DNA from: Muribaculaceae bacterium
GTDB taxonomy: Bacteria > Bacteroidota > Bacteroidia > Bacteroidales > Muribaculaceae
Length of the DNA: 36,065 nt
Assembly (NCBI GenBank): GCA_017483645.1
Contig: JAFUWD010000016.1
Location: forward strand, 1-36,065
Direction of reading: 5' to 3'
Shown: piece by piece, positions 1 through 11,100 of the stretch
How positions within the stretch are numbered: the stretch's first letter is position 1
Layout of the letters: each line of letters opens with the position of its first letter
Position numbers and translations under genes: made by a program
Notes under the pieces: model-generated
Told to the model about the DNA's origin: nothing
The model's database searches: none
What the model saw: only the letters and a program-made list of their open reading frames with translations

Positions 1-933
1 AAGAACATGGTTACCGGTGCTGCCCAGATGGACGGCGCTATCGTGGTGGTTGCCGCTACCGACGGTGTGATGCCCCAGACTGCTGAGCACATCCTGCTCG
101 CCCGTCAGGTGAACGTCCCCCGTCTGGTGATTTTCCTGAACAAGTGCGACTCGCCCGATGTGGACGAGGAGATGATTGAGCTCGTTGAGATGGACGTGCG
201 TGACCTGCTTTCGAAGTATGATTTCGACGGTGACAACACCCCCATCATCAAGGGCTCGGCTCTGGGCGCTCTGCAAGGCGACCCCAAGTGGGAGCAGACC
301 GTTATCGAGCTGATGGCTGCTGTTGACGAGTGGATTCCCCTGCCTCCGCGCGACATCGACAAACCGTTCCTGATGCCTATCGAGGACGTGTTCTCGATTA
401 CCGGTCGTGGAACCGTGGCTACCGGCCGTATTGAGACTGGTATCGTCAAGGTTGGCGACGAGGTCCAAATCATGGGTCTTGGTGCCGAGATGAAGTCGGT
501 GGTTACTGGCGTTGAGATGTTCCGCAAGCTGCTCGATCAGGGCGAGGCTGGCGACAACGTGGGTCTGCTGCTGCGTGGTATCGACTACAAGGCTATCAAG
601 CGCGGTATGGTGATTTGCCACCCGGGACTTGTGAAGCCTCACAACCACTTCAAAGCTTCCATCTATGTGCTGAAGAAAGAGGAAGGTGGCCGTCACACTC
701 CGTTCCACAACAAGTATCGTCCGCAGTTCTACATCCGCACGCTCGACGTGACTGGTGAGATTAAACTGCCCGAGGGTGTGGAGATGGTGATGCCCGGCGA
801 CAACGTCGAGATCGAGGTTTCTCTGATTACTCCGGTTGCTTGCAGCGAAGGTCTGCGTTTCGCTATCCGTGAGGGTGGCCGCACCGTGGGTTCGGGACAA
901 ATCACCGCTATCCTGGAGGATATCGAGGACTAA
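1..933 (+). CDS. tuf: Elongation factor Tu, 5'-truncated by window edge
   Basis: EF-Tu is the GTPase that delivers aminoacyl-tRNA to the ribosome. The frame is open from base 1 and the first residues ([14 protein letters not shown]) match the interior of EF-Tu, so roughly the first 88-90 codons, including the P-loop and switch regions, lie outside the window. The G4 motif NKCD is encoded at 139-150 and the G5 motif GSAL near 253. Domain 2 ([19 protein letters not shown]) and domain 3 ([44 protein letters not shown]) follow in the normal order. The C-terminal extension ILEDIED ends at TAA 931-933. The gene is followed by a hairpin, tRNA-Trp and secE, a common bacterial arrangement. No defect is seen in the visible part. 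Confidence 0.97.
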   Translation, partial: KNMVTGAAQMDGAIVVVAATDGVMPQTAEHILLARQVNVPRLVIFLNKCDSPDVDEEMIELVEMDVRDLLSKYDFDGDNTPIIKGSALGALQGDPKWEQTVIELMAAVDEWIPLPPRDIDKPFLMPIEDVFSITGRGTVATGRIETGIVKVGDEVQIMGLGAEMKSVVTGVEMFRKLLDQGEAGDNVGLLLRGIDYKAIKRGMVICHPGLVKPHNHFKASIYVLKKEEGGRHTPFHNKYRPQFYIRTLDVTGEIKLPEGVEMVMPGDNVEIEVSLITPVACSEGLRFAIREGGRTVGSGQITAILEDIED

Positions 934-951
934 TCCCTTTGCAAAACATTG

Positions 952-984
952 GCCGGCTGTGCATCAGCCACAGCCGGCTTTTTT
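952..984 (+). terminator. Hairpin with T-tract after tuf
   Basis: A perfect 10-bp stem (952-961 with 969-978, 7-nt loop) is followed by six T residues (979-984). It has the form of an intrinsic terminator. The mature 5' end of tRNA-Trp is the next base, 985, so no promoter fits between them. It must therefore be partly read through or serve as a processing or attenuation element. Confidence 0.8.
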
Positions 985-1060
985 ACGGGAATAGCTCAGT
1001 TGGTAGAGCGATGGTCTCCAAAACCATAGGTCGTGAGTTCGAGTCTTACTTCCCGTGCCA
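985..1060 (+). tRNA. trnW: tRNA-Trp (anticodon CCA), 3' CCA encoded
   Basis: The cloverleaf can be drawn completely. The acceptor stem is 985-991 with 1050-1056. The anticodon stem is 1011-1015 with 1023-1027, with loop CTCCAAA and anticodon CCA at 1018-1020. The T stem is 1033-1037 with 1045-1049 around a TTCGAGT loop. Discriminator G is at 1057 and the encoded CCA at 1058-1060. It sits between tuf and secE, only 15 nt before secE, so the transcript probably has to be cut to release it. Confidence 0.96.
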
Positions 1061-1075
1061 AGATTTTAAAGAGAA

Positions 1076-1273
1076 ATGAAAAAATTAAAAGTACTTACGG
1101 ATATCGAGGAATCTTATAACGAGCTCGTTCATAAGGTTTCTTGGCCAACGAAGAGTGAGCTGGCCAACAGCACCGTCGTCGTAATGGTAGCTTCCATCCT
1201 TATGGCATTGGTGATTTGGCTCGTTGACTTAGGGATAAACAAGATGATGCACTTGATTTACGGTATTGCCTGA
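1076..1273 (+). CDS. secE: Preprotein translocase subunit SecE
   Basis: SecE is the small essential subunit that clamps SecY in the SecYEG inner-membrane channel. The 65-residue product has the short single-span form usual outside proteobacteria. It has an amphipathic N-terminal helix, the family motif VSWPTKSEL (about residues 22-30), and one hydrophobic membrane segment (about 33-53, VVVMVASILMALVIWLVDLG). The start ATG at 1076 lies 15 nt after the tRNA, with a purine stretch (AAAGAGAA) in front of it. It is followed by nusG, the standard secE-nusG pairing. Confidence 0.95.
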   Translation: MKKLKVLTDIEESYNELVHKVSWPTKSELANSTVVVMVASILMALVIWLVDLGINKMMHLIYGIA

Positions 1274-1364
1274 TTGTCAGGGCAAGGTTCCGTGAATACT
1301 TCTCACATGGTGCAACCAGCTTGTGGTGATGAGTTTATCAATTTTCAAAGGAGCGTAGTAATCA

Positions 1365-1916
1365 ATGGCTGAAGGAAAAAATTGGTACATTTTGCGTACC
1401 ATCTCTGGCAAAGAGATGAAAGTGAAAGAGATGCTTGAGGCAGCTCGTAAGAACAATCCTGAACTGGAGAGAAGCATTTTCCAAGTATTGGTGCCTACTG
1501 AGAAAGTCTACACAACGCGTAACGGCAAGAAGGTCTTGAAAGAAAAGATTCTTTTCTCCGGCTATGTGTTTGTGCAGTGCTCTCTTCAAGGCGAGGTTGA
1601 AAATTTCCTGCAGAACACGTCGAACGTGATTAACTTTGTGCGGTCGCGCGAGGGAGGCAAGAAGCCTGAGCCTGTGCCCGAGTCACAAATCGCAATCATG
1701 CTCGGAAACGCCGAGGCTCGTGAAGAACAAGCCGACGACGCACTCAACGACTTCATTGTGGGCGAGAGCGTGAAGGTGAATTATGGGCCTTTCAGCGGTT
1801 TCATCGGCGAAATCAAAGAGGTGAACCGCGAGAAGCGCGAGCTCACCGTGATGGTGATGGTGTTCGGTCGCGAAACTCCTCTCAAGTTGGACAATTCGCA
1901 AGTCGAGCGTGAGTAA
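1365..1916 (+). CDS. nusG: Transcription termination/antitermination factor NusG
   Basis: NusG binds the RNA polymerase clamp and couples transcription to Rho, the ribosome and antitermination complexes. The 183-residue product starts [17 protein letters not shown], the typical NGN-domain opening (about residues 1-110, including LFSGYVFVQ). The KOW domain is at about 128-183 ([19 protein letters not shown], then [15 protein letters not shown]). The start ATG is supported by an AAAGGAG sequence at 1347-1353, an unusually good Shine-Dalgarno for this genome. It lies 91 nt after secE and 89 nt before rplK. Confidence 0.96.
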   Translation: MAEGKNWYILRTISGKEMKVKEMLEAARKNNPELERSIFQVLVPTEKVYTTRNGKKVLKEKILFSGYVFVQCSLQGEVENFLQNTSNVINFVRSREGGKKPEPVPESQIAIMLGNAEAREEQADDALNDFIVGESVKVNYGPFSGFIGEIKEVNREKRELTVMVMVFGRETPLKLDNSQVERE

Positions 1917-2005
1917 TCGCCACTGTGGCCGCCACCCCAATGTTACGTGGTGTGGAGGTTGCGTGGTGTCACGACGTTTTTAAACCAAAAAAATTAAACA
2001 AAAAC

Positions 2006-2449
2006 ATGGCTAAAGAAATTGCTGGACAGATCAAATTGCAGATTAAAGGTGGAGCAGCAAATCCTTCACCTCCCGTAGGTCCCGCACTGGGCTCTAAGGG
2101 TATCAATATCATGGAGTTTTGCAAGCAATTCAACGCCCGCACCCAGGCTAAGGCCGGCAAAGTGCTTCCTGTCGTCATCACTTATTATGCCGACAAGAGT
2201 TTCGACTTTGTGGTCAAGACGTCGCCCGTGCCGGTGCAGCTCTTGGATGCTGCCAAGGTGAAAGGCGGCTCCGGCGAGCCCAACCGCAAGAAGGTGGCCA
2301 GCGTCACTTGGGAGCAGGTGAAGGAGATAGCTGAAGACAAAATGCCTGATTTGAACTGCTTTACTGTAGCCTCGGCTATGCGTATGGTGGCCGGAACAGC
2401 AAGAAGCATGGGTATCACTGTAAAGGGTCAATTCCCCGAAAACATTTAA
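2006..2449 (+). CDS. rplK: 50S ribosomal protein L11
   Basis: L11 forms the base of the L7/L12 stalk and binds 23S rRNA at the GTPase-associated centre. The product is 147 residues from ATG 2006 ([16 protein letters not shown]), a normal L11 length. The proline-rich N-terminal signature ([22 protein letters not shown]) and the C-terminal rRNA-binding end ([16 protein letters not shown]) are intact. The frame is open upstream to an ATG at 1925, but those 27 residues have no family counterpart and would cover the nusG-rplK gap, so 2006 is chosen. rplA follows after 13 nt. Confidence 0.96.
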   Translation: MAKEIAGQIKLQIKGGAANPSPPVGPALGSKGINIMEFCKQFNARTQAKAGKVLPVVITYYADKSFDFVVKTSPVPVQLLDAAKVKGGSGEPNRKKVASVTWEQVKEIAEDKMPDLNCFTVASAMRMVAGTARSMGITVKGQFPENI

Positions 2450-2462
2450 AACTTCAATTGAA

Positions 2463-3158
2463 ATGGGTAAACTTACAAAAAATCAGAAGTTAGCTAACGA
2501 GAAAATTGAAGCCGGGAGAACTTACACTCTTGAGGAAGCTGCAGCGTTGTTGAAAGAAATCACTTTCACCAAGTTCGACGCTTCGGCCGATATCGATGTG
2601 CGTCTTGGTGTTGACCCTCGAAAGGCTAACCAGATGGTGCGTGGCGTTGTGTCGCTGCCGCACGGAACTGGCAAGGTGGTGCGCGTGCTCGTGCTTTGCG
2701 GGCCCGATGCCGAAGCCGCTGCCAAGGAGGCCGGTGCCGACTACGTTGGTCTCGATGAGTACATCGAGAAAATCAAAGGTGGTTGGACCGACATTGATGT
2801 GATTATTACTCAGCCCCAAATCATGGGCAAAGTGGGCCCCCTGGGTCGCGTGCTCGGTCCCCGCGGACTGATGCCGAACCCCAAGAGCGGTACCGTTACC
2901 CCCGATGTGGCCAAGGCTGTGAAAGAAGTGAAACAAGGTAAGATTGACTTTAAGGTCGATAAGGGTGGCATCGTGCACTCTTCCATCGGAAAGGTGTCGT
3001 TCGCTCCGAGCCAGATTAAGGAGAACGCTCAGGCATTCATCCAGACGCTGATCAAGCTCAAGCCGGCCGCCGCCAAGGGTACTTATATCAAGAGTATTTA
3101 TCTTTCGAGCACAATGAGCAAGGGTATCAAAGTCGATCCCAAGTCTGTTGAAGCTTAA
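2463..3158 (+). CDS. rplA: 50S ribosomal protein L1
   Basis: L1 forms the mobile stalk that helps release deacylated tRNA from the E site and in many bacteria represses the L11-L1 operon. The 231-residue product carries the L1 signature around the second domain ([26 protein letters not shown]) and the C-terminal [21 protein letters not shown]. Length and order are normal. The ATG lies 13 nt downstream of rplK and rplJ starts 20 nt after the stop, so the ribosomal genes are almost certainly co-transcribed. Confidence 0.97.
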   Translation: MGKLTKNQKLANEKIEAGRTYTLEEAAALLKEITFTKFDASADIDVRLGVDPRKANQMVRGVVSLPHGTGKVVRVLVLCGPDAEAAAKEAGADYVGLDEYIEKIKGGWTDIDVIITQPQIMGKVGPLGRVLGPRGLMPNPKSGTVTPDVAKAVKEVKQGKIDFKVDKGGIVHSSIGKVSFAPSQIKENAQAFIQTLIKLKPAAAKGTYIKSIYLSSTMSKGIKVDPKSVEA

Positions 3159-3178
3159 ATTCTAAACACGATTACAAA

Positions 3179-3703
3179 ATGAAAAAGGAAGATAAAGGCT
3201 TATTGATTGAGAAAATTAAAGACACGCTCAAAGAGTACAGTGTCATTTATCTCACCGAAACCACCGCGCTCAACGCCGAGCGCACTACTGCGCTGCGTCG
3301 TGCTGCCTTCAAAGAGGGCATCAAGCTGATGGTGGTGAAGAACACCTTGTTGAAGAAGGCTATGGAAGAGTCCGACGTGGACTATTCCGGGCTTTATGGA
3401 GCGATGGCAGGCAGCACCACGTTGATGCTTTGCAACACGGGTAATGCCCCTGCTAAACTGATAAAGGCATTCCGCGAGAAGAAACAAACCATTCCGGCAC
3501 TGAAGGCTGCTTTCGTCGAGGAGACCGTCTATCTGGGCGAAGAGAACCTGGAAACGCTGGTGGCTATCAAGAGCAAGAACGAGCTTATCGCCGATGTTGT
3601 GGCATTGCTGCAGTCGCCGGCCAAGAACGTTGTCTCGGCTCTCCAGTCGGGTGGTGGTAAACTCCACGGAATCCTGGAAACTTTATCAAAAAAAGAAGAC
3701 TAA
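3179..3703 (+). CDS. rplJ: 50S ribosomal protein L10
   Basis: L10 is the scaffold of the ribosomal stalk and carries L7/L12 dimers on its C-terminal helix. The 174-residue product begins MKKEDKGLLIEKIKDTLKEY and has the family core (RRAAFKEGIKLMVVKNTLLKKAM) and the alpha-helical C-terminal tail that binds L12. There is only a 20-nt spacer from rplA, so the long L10 autoregulatory leader known in E. coli is not present at this position. rplL follows after 40 nt. Confidence 0.96.
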   Translation: MKKEDKGLLIEKIKDTLKEYSVIYLTETTALNAERTTALRRAAFKEGIKLMVVKNTLLKKAMEESDVDYSGLYGAMAGSTTLMLCNTGNAPAKLIKAFREKKQTIPALKAAFVEETVYLGEENLETLVAIKSKNELIADVVALLQSPAKNVVSALQSGGGKLHGILETLSKKED

Positions 3704-3743
3704 TTTTTAAACAAGAAACAATAACAATTTAATTCATACTACA

Positions 3744-4118
3744 ATGGCAGATTTGAAAGCATTTGCAGAACAGTTAGTCAACCTTACCGTTAAGGAAGTG
3801 AACGAACTTGCTCAGATTTTGAAAGACGAATATGGTATCGAACCCGCCGCTGCTGCTGTCGCAGTGGCTGCTGGCCCCGCTGCCGCCGCTCCCGCTGAGG
3901 AGGAGAAGTCTTCGTTCGACGTCGTGCTGAAGGCAGCCGGCGCTCAGAAGCTCCAGGTCGTCAAGAAGGTGAAAGAGCTCACCGGACTGGGACTGAAGGA
4001 AGCTAAGGACCTCGTTGACAACGCTCCTGGCGTGGTGAAAGAGGGTCTGGCCAAGGCCGACGCCGAGGGACTCAAGAGCGAACTCGAAGCACTCGGAGCT
4101 GAGGTTGAACTGAAATAA
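3744..4118 (+). CDS. rplL: 50S ribosomal protein L7/L12
   Basis: L7/L12 is the multicopy stalk protein that recruits translational GTPases. The 124-residue product has an N-terminal dimerisation domain (1-30), a flexible Ala-rich hinge (about 33-55, [16 protein letters not shown]) and a globular C-terminal domain with the conserved helix [24 protein letters not shown]. Length is normal. It is followed by a 243-nt gap with two hairpins before rpoB. Confidence 0.97.
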   Translation: MADLKAFAEQLVNLTVKEVNELAQILKDEYGIEPAAAAVAVAAGPAAAAPAEEEKSSFDVVLKAAGAQKLQVVKKVKELTGLGLKEAKDLVDNAPGVVKEGLAKADAEGLKSELEALGAEVELK

Positions 4119-4120
4119 TA

Positions 4121-4182
4121 ACACCTGAATTTCAGGTGTATAGGTTAAGAATCCCCATTTTTTGTCGATTCTTAACCTTTTT
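4121..4182 (+). terminator. Tandem hairpins in the rplL-rpoB gap (attenuator-like)
   Basis: Two adjacent perfect inverted repeats follow rplL directly. The first is an 8-bp stem, 4121-4128 with 4132-4139, with a 3-nt loop. The second is an 11-bp stem, 4143-4153 with 4167-4177, followed by five T residues (4178-4182). The second has the form of a Rho-independent terminator. As rpoB and rpoC follow on the same strand, partial termination (attenuation) or RNA processing is the likely role. E. coli also has an attenuator between rplL and rpoB, but no sequence similarity is claimed. Confidence 0.7.
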
Positions 4183-4361
4183 GTGTCAAAATTCGTGCGC
4201 CCCTTCTGGCGGGGGCTGTCATAGGGTAAGTTTTCAAGGCCTCAGGCGGAGGGGGTGCACGATGTTTTTTCAGCTCCTGTCGCAGTAAGCGCTAAATGCA
4301 AGCGCTTGGTGCGCAAACTTTTGTGTCTAAATATTTTTGAGTTCACATAATATATTTTTCA
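4183..4361 (+). promoter_or_regulatory. rpoB leader with hairpin and possible weak promoter
   Basis: The 179 nt before rpoB contain a 7-bp stem-loop (4287-4293 with 4301-4307, AAGCGCT/AGCGCTT). They also contain a TATTTTTG at 4332-4339 that fits the Bacteroidetes -7 consensus TAnnTTTG. No good TTTG lies 19-21 nt upstream of it; the nearest candidates are CTTG or TTGG with 22-23 nt spacing. A secondary promoter for rpoBC is thus possible but unproven. Confidence 0.3.
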
Positions 4362-7300
4362 ATGTCAGTTTCAAAACAACCACGAGTTAATTTTGCACGG
4401 GTCAAGAATCCGTATCCGTACCCCGATTTCCTTGACGTGCAGTTACAATCTTTCAGAGATTTTCTGCAATTAGATACTCCGACTGAGAAACGAAAAAACG
4501 AAGGACTCTATAAGGTGTTTGCCGAGAATTTCCCTATTCAGGACACTCGCAACAACTTTGTGCTCGAATTCCTCGACTACTACATCGATCCACCACGCTA
4601 CACCATTGAGGAGTGCCTGGACCGCGGTCTCACTTATAGCGTGCCGCTCAAGGCCAAACTCAAGCTTTTTTGTACCGATCCCGACCATGTGGACTTTGCC
4701 ACCGAGGTTCAGGACGTGTATTTGGGTAACATCCCCTACATGACCAACAATGGTACCTTTGTTATCAATGGTGCTGAGCGTGTGGTGGTGTCGCAGTTGC
4801 ACAGGTCGCCGGGCGTGTTCTTCGGACAAAGCATGCACACCAATGGCACGAAGCTCTATTCGGCACGTATTATCCCGTTCCGCGGGTCTTGGATTGAGTT
4901 TGCTACCGACATCAACAATGTGATGTATGCATACATCGACCGCAAGAAGAAACTGCCGGTGACTACATTGCTCAGAGCCATTGGACTTGAAACCGACAAT
5001 GACATTATTAAAATCTTCGGACTTGCCGAGGAAATCAAGGTCAACAAGACCAACCTCAAGAAGGCGGTAGGCCGGAAATTGGCTGCACGCCTGCTCAAGT
5101 CGTGGACCGAAGAGTTCAACGACGAGGATACCGGTGAGGTGACCACCATTGAGCGTAATGAGGTGATTATCGACCGTGACACCACCATCGAGGAAAGCCA
5201 CATTCAGGAAATCCTTGACAGTGGTGCTCAGACGATTTTGCTCCACAAGGACGATGTGAACTCAAGCGACTACCAGATTATCTTCAACACGCTGGAGAAG
5301 GATACTTGCAACAGCGAGCGTGAGGCAATCAATTACATCTATCGCCAGCTCAGAAATGCTGAGCCGGCCGACGATGCCAGTGCCCGCGAGGTGATTATCA
5401 ACCTCTTCTTCAGTGAGAAGCGTTACGACCTGGGTGATGTGGGACGTTTCCGCATCAACACCAAGCTCGGTCTTGACACACCCGACACCGTGCGAGTGCT
5501 CACCAAGGAGGACATCATCGAAATCATCAAGTACCTCATCGGGCTGATTAACAGCAAGACCGATGTGGACGACATTGACCACCTGAGCAACCGCCGTGTG
5601 CGCACCGTGGGTGAACAGCTCTATAATCAATTTGGAGTGGGCTTGGCACGCATGGCTCGCACCATTCGTGAACGCATGAACGTGCGCGACAACGAGACGT
5701 TTGCTCCCATCGACCTGATTAACGCCAAAACAATCTCGTCGGTCATCAACACGTTCTTCGGCACCAATGCATTGTCGCAGTTCATGGATCAGACCAATCC
5801 GCTGGCCGAAATCACCCACAAGCGCCGTATGTCGGCTCTGGGTCCTGGCGGTCTGTCGCGTGAGAGGGCTGGTTTTGAGGTTCGTGACGTGCACTACACG
5901 CACTACGGACGCCTCTGCCCTATTGAGACCCCTGAAGGTCCTAACATCGGCTTGATTTCGTCGCTGTGTGTTTATGCTAAAATCAACAAGCTGGGCTTCA
6001 TCGAAACGCCCTACCGCAAGGTGGAGAACGCCAAGGTGGACCTGGACAACAACGATATCATTTATTTCACCGCCGAAGACGAAGAAGGTAAAATCATCGC
6101 CCAGGGAAATGCGCCGCTTAACGACGACGGTACTTTCAAGCGTACCCGCGTCAAGGCGCGTCTCGACGCCGACTTCCCCGTCGTGGCACCTGAGCAGGTG
6201 GAACTTATGGACGTGTCGCCGCAACAGATTGCATCGATTGCGGCTGCGCTCATCCCCTTCTTGGAGCATGACGATGCCAACCGCGCCCTGATGGGTGCCA
6301 ACATGATGCGCCAGGCTGTGCCCTTGCTGCGCAGCGAGGCTCCTATCGTGGGTACTGGCATCGAGGAGCGTTTGGCTCACGACAGCCGCACGCAAATCCA
6401 AGCCGAAGGCGAGGGAGTAGTGGAATATGTCGACGCCGACGTGATTCGCATCCGTTACGACCGCACCGAGGACGAGCAGTTTGTCAGCTTTGACGAGCCT
6501 GTCAAGGAGTACAAGCTGCCCAAGTTCCGCAAGACCAACCAAAGCACAACCATCGACTTGCGTCCCATCTGCGACCGCGGACAGCGCGTGAAGAAGGGCG
6601 ATATCCTCACCGAGGGATATTCCACCCAAGATGGCGAGTTGGCTTTGGGCCGCAATCTCAAGGTGGCATACATGCCCTGGAAAGGTTATAACTATGAGGA
6701 CGCTATCGTGCTCAACGAGCGCTTGGTGCGTGAGGACATCCTCACATCGGTGCACGTCGACGAGTATTCGCTCGAGGTGCGCGAGACCAAGCGAGGCATG
6801 GAGGAACTCACCAACGATATCCCCAACGTCAGCGAGGACGCTACCAAGGACCTCGACGAGCGTGGTATCATCCGTGTGGGTGCCCACGTCATCCCCGGCG
6901 ACATCCTTATCGGAAAAATCACGCCCAAGGGTGAAAGCGATCCCACGCCCGAGGAGAAACTGCTTCGTGCCATCTTCGGTGACAAGGCCGGTGATGTGAA
7001 GGACGCCTCGCTCAAGGCGAATCCGTCGCTCAAGGGTGTGATTATCGGCACGCGTCTTTTTGCCCGCGCCATGAAGAAAAGGACCCGTGGTGGCGACCCG
7101 CAACTACCGCTGCTCGACGCCGAATATGGCGCACGTCAGGAGGAATTGCGCGCTATCCTAATAGAGAAATTGGCGAAAATCACCGAGGGCAAGGCTTCGC
7201 AGGGTGTGAAGGACAACCTCGACACCGACCTTATCCGCAAGGGCGCGAAGTTCACCCCCGAGGCTCTCAAGAGCATCGAGGACTTCGAGTCGGTGAACTT

Positions 7301-8168
7301 GAGCCGCTGGACCAACGACCCGCATCGCAACGACATGATTCGGGCCACCATCATCAACTACCTGCGCAAGAGCAAGGCCATCGACGCTGAGTTGCGTCGC
7401 AAGAAATTCGACATCTCCATCGGCGACGAGCTGCCTTCGGGCATCATGCAATTGGCCAAGGTTTACGTGGCCAAGAAGCGTAAAATCGGTGTCGGTGACA
7501 AGATGGCCGGTCGTCACGGTAACAAGGGTATTGTGTCGCGCGTCGTCAGGCAGGAGGATATGCCATTCCTGGCCGATGGTACTCCCGTCGACCTGGTGCT
7601 CAACCCGCTGGGTGTGCCTTCGCGTATGAACTTGGGCCAGATTTTTGAGGCTGTGCTCGGATGGGCAGGCAAGGAACTGGGTGTGAAATTCGCCACCCCC
7701 ATCTTTGACGGTGCAAGCCTCGACGACCTCAACGAGTGGACCGACAAGGCTGGACTGCCCCGTGTGGGACGTACACAGCTTTACGACGGAGCCACCGGAG
7801 AACCCTTTGACCAGAAGGCAACCGTGGGCGTGACCTACTTCTTGAAACTGGGCCACATGGTCGAGGACAAGATGCACGCTCGCTCCATCGGCCCGTACTC
7901 GCTCATCACGCAGCAGCCGCTCGGCGGTAAAGCGCAGTTCGGTGGCCAGCGTTTCGGAGAGATGGAGGTGTGGGCACTTGAGGCCTTCGGCGCTTCGCAT
8001 GTGCTTCAGGAAATCCTCACCATCAAGAGTGACGATGTGGTGGGCCGCAGCAAGGCCTACGAAGCCATCGTCAAGGGCGACCCCATGCCCACACCGGGCA
8101 TCCCCGAGTCCCTCAACGTGCTGCTGCACGAGCTCAGAGGACTGTGTCTGAATGTGAAACTCGATTAA
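4362..8168 (+). CDS. rpoB: DNA-directed RNA polymerase subunit beta
   Basis: This is the beta subunit of RNA polymerase, forming one side of the active-site cleft with beta'. The 1268-residue length is normal for Bacteroidetes. It starts [28 protein letters not shown]. The rifampicin region begins at about residue 471 ([19 protein letters not shown], then SALGPGG), and the positions usually mutated in resistance (Asp, His and Ser equivalents of E. coli 516, 526 and 531) look wild type. Later conserved blocks are [19 protein letters not shown], the lysine-rich [18 protein letters not shown] segment and the C-terminal [21 protein letters not shown]. rpoC follows after 29 nt. Confidence 0.98.
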   Translation: MSVSKQPRVNFARVKNPYPYPDFLDVQLQSFRDFLQLDTPTEKRKNEGLYKVFAENFPIQDTRNNFVLEFLDYYIDPPRYTIEECLDRGLTYSVPLKAKLKLFCTDPDHVDFATEVQDVYLGNIPYMTNNGTFVINGAERVVVSQLHRSPGVFFGQSMHTNGTKLYSARIIPFRGSWIEFATDINNVMYAYIDRKKKLPVTTLLRAIGLETDNDIIKIFGLAEEIKVNKTNLKKAVGRKLAARLLKSWTEEFNDEDTGEVTTIERNEVIIDRDTTIEESHIQEILDSGAQTILLHKDDVNSSDYQIIFNTLEKDTCNSEREAINYIYRQLRNAEPADDASAREVIINLFFSEKRYDLGDVGRFRINTKLGLDTPDTVRVLTKEDIIEIIKYLIGLINSKTDVDDIDHLSNRRVRTVGEQLYNQFGVGLARMARTIRERMNVRDNETFAPIDLINAKTISSVINTFFGTNALSQFMDQTNPLAEITHKRRMSALGPGGLSRERAGFEVRDVHYTHYGRLCPIETPEGPNIGLISSLCVYAKINKLGFIETPYRKVENAKVDLDNNDIIYFTAEDEEGKIIAQGNAPLNDDGTFKRTRVKARLDADFPVVAPEQVELMDVSPQQIASIAAALIPFLEHDDANRALMGANMMRQAVPLLRSEAPIVGTGIEERLAHDSRTQIQAEGEGVVEYVDADVIRIRYDRTEDEQFVSFDEPVKEYKLPKFRKTNQSTTIDLRPICDRGQRVKKGDILTEGYSTQDGELALGRNLKVAYMPWKGYNYEDAIVLNERLVREDILTSVHVDEYSLEVRETKRGMEELTNDIPNVSEDATKDLDERGIIRVGAHVIPGDILIGKITPKGESDPTPEEKLLRAIFGDKAGDVKDASLKANPSLKGVIIGTRLFARAMKKRTRGGDPQLPLLDAEYGARQEELRAILIEKLAKITEGKASQGVKDNLDTDLIRKGAKFTPEALKSIEDFESVNLSRWTNDPHRNDMIRATIINYLRKSKAIDAELRRKKFDISIGDELPSGIMQLAKVYVAKKRKIGVGDKMAGRHGNKGIVSRVVRQEDMPFLADGTPVDLVLNPLGVPSRMNLGQIFEAVLGWAGKELGVKFATPIFDGASLDDLNEWTDKAGLPRVGRTQLYDGATGEPFDQKATVGVTYFLKLGHMVEDKMHARSIGPYSLITQQPLGGKAQFGGQRFGEMEVWALEAFGASHVLQEILTIKSDDVVGRSKAYEAIVKGDPMPTPGIPESLNVLLHELRGLCLNVKLD

Positions 8169-8197
8169 ATTTTCCTCTCTAACCACTATATTGTATC

Positions 8198-11100
8198 ATG
8201 GCTTTTAGAAAAGACAATAAGATAAAGAGCAATTTCTCGCGAATCTCCATCAGCCTGGCCTCTCCCGACATGATTCTGGAAAACAGCTATGGCGAGGTGC
8301 TCAAGCCTGAGACCATCAACTACCGCACCTACAAGCCCGAACGTGACGGCTTGTTCTGCGAGAGGATTTTCGGACCCGTCAAGGACTACGAGTGCCACTG
8401 CGGAAAGTACAAGCGCATCCGTTACAAAGGCATCGTGTGCGACCATTGCGGCGTGGAGGTGACCGAGAAGAAGGTGCGCCGTGAGCGCAGCGGACACATC
8501 CAGCTGGTGGTGCCTGTGGCACACATCTGGTATTTCCGCTCGCTGCCCAACAAAATCGGCTATCTGCTGGGCCTGCCCACCAAGAAGCTCGATGCCGTCA
8601 TCTACTACGAGCGCTACATTGTCATCAATCCCGGAAATGTGAAGATTACCGACGGTGACGAAGAACGCAGCATCGAGAAGCTGGACTTGCTCAGCGAGGA
8701 TGAATATGTGCACATCATGGAGAATCTGCCCCGTGAGAACGCCAATCTTGACGACAGCGACCCGAACAAGTTCGTTGCCAAGATGGGTGCCGAGGCAATC
8801 TATGACCTGCTTGCCGAGCTCGACCTTGACAGCCTGGCCAACCAACTGCGCGACCGTGCTTACAAGGAGAACTCGCAGCAGCGTAAGACCGACGCTCTCA
8901 AGCGCTTGCAGGTGGTGGAGTCCTTCCGCATGTCGAAGAACATCAACCGCCCCGAGTGGATGATTCTCAAGGTTATCCCGGTCATTCCTCCCGAATTGAG
9001 GCCGCTCATCCCGCTCGATGGCGGACGTTTTGCCACCAGCGACATCAACGACCTGTACCGCCGCGTCATCATCCGCAACAACCGCCTGAAACGCCTCATC
9101 GAAATCAAGGCGCCCGAGGTGATTCTGCGCAATGAGAAGCGAATGCTGCAGGAAGCCGTCGACTCGCTGCTCGACAACTCGCGTAAGTCGAGTGCCGTCA
9201 AGAGCGAGGCCAACCGCCCCTTGAAGTCGCTCAGCGACTCGCTCAAGGGCAAGCAGGGCCGTTTCCGCCAGAATCTGCTCGGTAAGCGTGTTGACTACTC
9301 GGCACGTTCGGTGATTGTGGTGGGTCCTGAGCTGAAGATGGGCGAGTGCGGCATTCCCAAGGACATGGCCGCCGAGCTCTACAAGCCGTTCATCATCCGC
9401 AAGCTCATCGAGCGCGGCATCGTCAAGACGGTGAAGAGCGCCAAGAAGATTGTGGACCGCAAGGAGCCCGTGGTGTGGGACATCCTGGAGAATGTGATGA
9501 AAGGACACCCCGTGCTGCTCAACCGTGCCCCGACGCTGCACCGCCTGGGTATTCAAGCTTTCCAGCCCAAGCTCATCGAGGGCAAGGCCATCCAGCTTCA
9601 CCCGCTGGCATGTACGGCATTCAACGCCGACTTCGATGGCGACCAGATGGCCGTTCACTTGCCGCTGGGCAACGAGGCCATCGTGGAGGCCCAAATGCTC
9701 ATGCTCGAACCCCACAATATCCTCAATCCCGCCAATGGCGCGCCCATCACGGTGCCTTCGCAGGACATGGTGCTCGGTCTTTACTATATCACCAAGCTGC
9801 GCAAGGGCGACAAGGGCGAGGGACTCAAGTTCTACGGCCCCGAGGAGGCTATGATTGCCTATAACGAAGGCAAGGTGGCCATGCACGCCATCATCAGTGT
9901 GATGGCCGATGTGGTCGACGAGAACGGAAAGCGCGAAACCAAACTTATCGAGGAAACCTCGGTTGGACGTATCATGTTCAATAATAGCGTGCCCAATGAA
10001 ATTGGCTATGTCAACGAGCTGATTACCAAAGGTTCGCTTCGTAAAATCATTACGCGTGTCATCCGCAACTGCGGTGTGCCGCGTTCGGCTCAGTTCCTCG
10101 ACGATGTGAAGAACATGGGTTACTACATGGCCTTCAAGGGCGGTTTGTCGTTCAACCTCGACGACGTGCTGGTGCCTACTGAAAAGGCTGCCATCGTAGC
10201 CGAGGGCGATGCCCAGGTCGAGGAGGTGATGATGAACTACAACATGGGTGCCATCAGCGACAATGAGCGCTATAACCAGGTGATTGACATCTGGACTAAC
10301 GTGAACACCCGTTTGACCAAGACGCTTATGGATCAAATCTCGGCCGACCAGCAGGGATTCAACTCAGTGTACATGATGCTTCACTCGGGTGCTCGTGGTT
10401 CGGAATCGCAGATTCGTCAGCTCTCGGGTATGCGTGGTCTGATGGCCAAGCCGCAGAAGTCGGGCGTTGAGGGTGGACACCAAATTATTGAAAACCCCAT
10501 TATTGCCAACTTCAAGGAAGGCCTCTCGGTGCTGGAGTACTTCATCTCGACGCACGGTGCACGTAAGGGTTTGGCCGATACGGCTTTGAAGACTGCCGAT
10601 GCCGGTTACCTTACCCGCCGTTTGGTGGATGTGGCTCACGACGTGGTCATCACCGAAGAAGACTGTGGAACACTTCGCGGATTGGTTTGCCGTGAGGTCA
10701 AAAAGAACGATAATGTGGTGGCATCGCTCGGCGAGCGCATTGTGGGCCGCGTGTCGGTGCACGATGTTGTCGACCCCACCACAGGAGAGGTGATTGTCGA
10801 GGCCGGTGAGGAAATCACCGATGCTGCCGCCGACCGCATCAACAATTCGGCCATCGAGTCGGTTGAGATTCGTTCGGTGCTCACCTGTGAGGCTAAGCAC
10901 GGCGTGTGCGCCAAGTGCTACGGCCGCAACCTGGCATCGCACCGCATGGTGCAGAAGGGCGAGGCTGTGGGTGTGATTGCAGCCCAGTCAATTGGTGAGC
11001 CGGGTACTCAGCTTACGCTGCGAACCTTCCACGTGGGTGGTGTGGCAAGCAACCTTGCCGCTGTGTCGAACATGACGTCGAAGTACGACGGTCGCATCGA

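Noticed and set aside
1925..2005. Upstream start for rplK
   Set aside because: The added 27 residues have no L11 counterpart; MAKEIAGQ at 2006 is the standard N-terminus.
1917..2005. Terminator or L1-type translational operator in the nusG-rplK gap
   Set aside because: Only a weak CGTG/CACG stem near 1962-1975 is visible; no convincing match to an L1 binding site could be established by eye.
8186..10336. Long open frame of about 716 codons on the minus strand opposite rpoC (and similar long frames opposite rpoB at 5262-7103 and opposite rpoC at 11228-12478)
   Set aside because: Overlaps an intact universal gene; the predicted products are His/Val/Leu-rich with no recognisable domain. This is the usual shadow of a strongly codon-biased gene.
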